Positions 40,962-42,013 of a DNA stretch of 42,013 nucleotides are shown piece after piece. The notes under the pieces are model-generated. The model was not told where the DNA came from. It made no database searches and worked only from the letters and a program-made list of their open reading frames with translations. Made by a program: the position numbers and the translations under genes. The stretch lies in assembly GCA_018242205.1 (NCBI GenBank), contig JAFECJ010000037.1, forward strand, positions 1-42,013, read 5' to 3'. This DNA comes from Pseudomonadota bacterium (GTDB taxonomy: Bacteria > Pseudomonadota > Alphaproteobacteria > Rhizobiales > Xanthobacteraceae). How positions within the stretch are numbered: position 1 is the stretch's first letter; every line of letters begins with the position of its first letter.

Positions 40962-42004
40962 GGCGCTACCTCGCAGAGAAGTACGAGCCCAACAGAGTAG
41001 AGCGCGACATCGAGGCGATCTCGATCGCTGACGTTCTTTCAATTTTTATCGACGATTGCCGAGATTCGCAGAAAAATAAGAGAACCTTCGACGGCAGAAT
41101 GGATCGCCTCAACCGCTGGTGGGGATCGAAGACGCTGGCCGAAATAAACGGCCGAACGTGTCGCGATTTTGTCAAAGCTCGAAAGGCCAAAGGTGGAGCT
41201 CGCCGGGATCTCGAAGACCTGCGGGCTGCAGTTAATCACCACGCAAAGGAGGGCTACCACCGCGGCGTAGTACGTGTGACCCTGCCCGCGAAGGGCCCCC
41301 CGCGCGAGCGCTGGCTAACCCGATCTGAGGCCGCTCGGCTGATATGGGCTTGCTGGCGTGCTCGAGAAATCCAGACGCGAGGACGAGGAAAACACAAAGG
41401 CAAGAAGCTTCCGACGAAGAAATATCCACTTCGTCATCTCGCTCGTTTTCTGCTGATCGGTCTCTATACGGGAACCCGCGCGACGTCGATTGCAGCGGCC
41501 GCTCCGTTTCGCGCTATCGGTCGATCTTACGTCGACTTGGAGCGCGGTGTATTTTATCGGCTGCCTGAGGGCGAGACCGAGACCAACAAGCGACAGCCGG
41601 CGGTACCCGTGCCGCCTCGGCTGCTCGCTCATATGCGACGCTGGAAGAACAAAAAGCTCATCGCGCGCTCATTCGTCGAGTGGAATGGCAACGATGTCAA
41701 ATCGGTCAAGACGGCATTCAAGCACGCCGTCAGGATCGCCGGGCTCTCAGGTAAGGTCACAGCCCACACTCTTCGACACACGGCAGCGACTTGGTTGATG
41801 CAAGCCGGAGTCGATCCTTGGCAGGCTGCCGGCTACCTCGGCATGAGTGTCGAAACTTTGCTTCGCGTCTATGGCCACCATCACCCAGACCACCTCGCCG
41901 ATGCCGTTGAAGGCATTACGCGCAAGCCAAAAGGTGAACGAAGCAAGAGCGTTTCTGTGGGGATTTCTGTGGGACGAAAAACGGTCGGCCGAATAAGTCC
42001 CTGA
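40799..42004 (+). CDS. Tyrosine-type integrase of the right-hand element
   Basis: A 401-residue phage-type integrase. The N-terminal arm-binding part starts MSRTSKGARLYLRPARRDKN, a core-binding helical domain follows (ADVLSIFIDDCRDSQKNKRT), and the catalytic domain has Arg in GTRATS (about 226), HTLRH (about 323-327), and the nucleophile Tyr in LRVYGHHHPDH (about 358). All key residues are present, so it should be active. The start overlaps the excisionase. The 3' end of the gene contains a tandem tttctgtggg repeat, a likely arm site, so the attachment site should lie just beyond the right edge. Confidence 0.93.
   Translation: MSRTSKGARLYLRPARRDKNGKIREKATWIIRDGEKYISTGCARPEIDEAEEKLRRYLAEKYEPNRVERDIEAISIADVLSIFIDDCRDSQKNKRTFDGRMDRLNRWWGSKTLAEINGRTCRDFVKARKAKGGARRDLEDLRAAVNHHAKEGYHRGVVRVTLPAKGPPRERWLTRSEAARLIWACWRAREIQTRGRGKHKGKKLPTKKYPLRHLARFLLIGLYTGTRATSIAAAAPFRAIGRSYVDLERGVFYRLPEGETETNKRQPAVPVPPRLLAHMRRWKNKKLIARSFVEWNGNDVKSVKTAFKHAVRIAGLSGKVTAHTLRHTAATWLMQAGVDPWQAAGYLGMSVETLLRVYGHHHPDHLADAVEGITRKPKGERSKSVSVGISVGRKTVGRISP
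41952..41973 (+). repeat. Tandem tttctgtggg repeat in the integrase 3' end
   Basis: Two copies of tttctgtggg at 12-bp period (41952-41961 and 41964-41973), inside the last codons of the integrase. Paired short repeats at the end of an integrase gene are typical arm-type binding sites. They differ from the TTTTGTGCCA repeats of the 24.6-37.1 kb segment, so the two elements use different integrases. Confidence 0.5.
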
Positions 42005-42013
42005 TTTTATTGG

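Overview
The window looks like high-GC alphaproteobacterial DNA, most likely from the order Hyphomicrobiales (Rhizobiales). This is inferred from the initiator-tRNA sequence, the excisionase/integrase family at the right end, the many tripartite tricarboxylate transporter (TTT) proteins and the codon use; no species can be named. It divides into a catabolic gene cluster (1-15.8 kb) and a mosaic of mobile and defence-type DNA (15.8-42 kb).

1-15.8 kb: a tightly packed minus-strand cluster plus a divergent dehydratase. It encodes a complete three-component Rieske ring-hydroxylating dioxygenase (alpha, beta, [2Fe-2S] ferredoxin, FAD reductase), a UbiD-type decarboxylase with a UbiX-type flavin prenyltransferase, a ThDP-dependent lyase/decarboxylase, an aldehyde dehydrogenase, a D-2-hydroxyacid dehydrogenase, two TctC/Bug binding proteins, TctB and the start of TctA, a GntR/FCD regulator and an IlvD/Edd dehydratase. 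The likely job is uptake and oxidative plus decarboxylating breakdown of an aromatic acid. The substrate cannot be read from the sequence.

15.8-17.07 kb: an IS3-family (IS407-like) insertion sequence whose transposase is broken. 17.08-24.48 kb: a degenerate tyrosine recombinase, an XRE regulator with a palindromic operator, and a divergent five-gene set (PD-(D/E)XK-like protein, unknown protein, metallophosphoesterase, soluble FtsH-like AAA/M41 protease, DEDDh exonuclease). This set is the best candidate for an undescribed system.

24.57-37.12 kb: a 12.5-kb segment bounded by two direct repeats of initiator tRNA (fMet). The intact 5' half is at the left repeat and the intact 3' half with terminator at the right, so the missing halves lie outside and a circularised segment would carry one whole tRNA gene. 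Inside are a three-gene AbiEii/DUF6088 toxin-antitoxin-like operon, fused remnants of an ArdC gene and an integrase, a second PD-(D/E)XK-like protein, a subtilase/AAA-ATPase pair, an XRE/ImmA-IrrE pair, and a ubiquitin-like operon (Ubl, E2-like, JAB-E1 fusion, DUF6527). It reads as a defence island.

37.12-42.0 kb: a small integrative element with a DUF3987-like protein, a double-HTH LexA/CI-like repressor, an excisionase and a tyrosine integrase. Two near-identical promoter-operators (TTGACA, 17 bp, TATAAT or TATAAG, with a TGACACCGA palindrome lying across the -35 and spacer) flank the repressor, giving a visible lysogeny-type switch.
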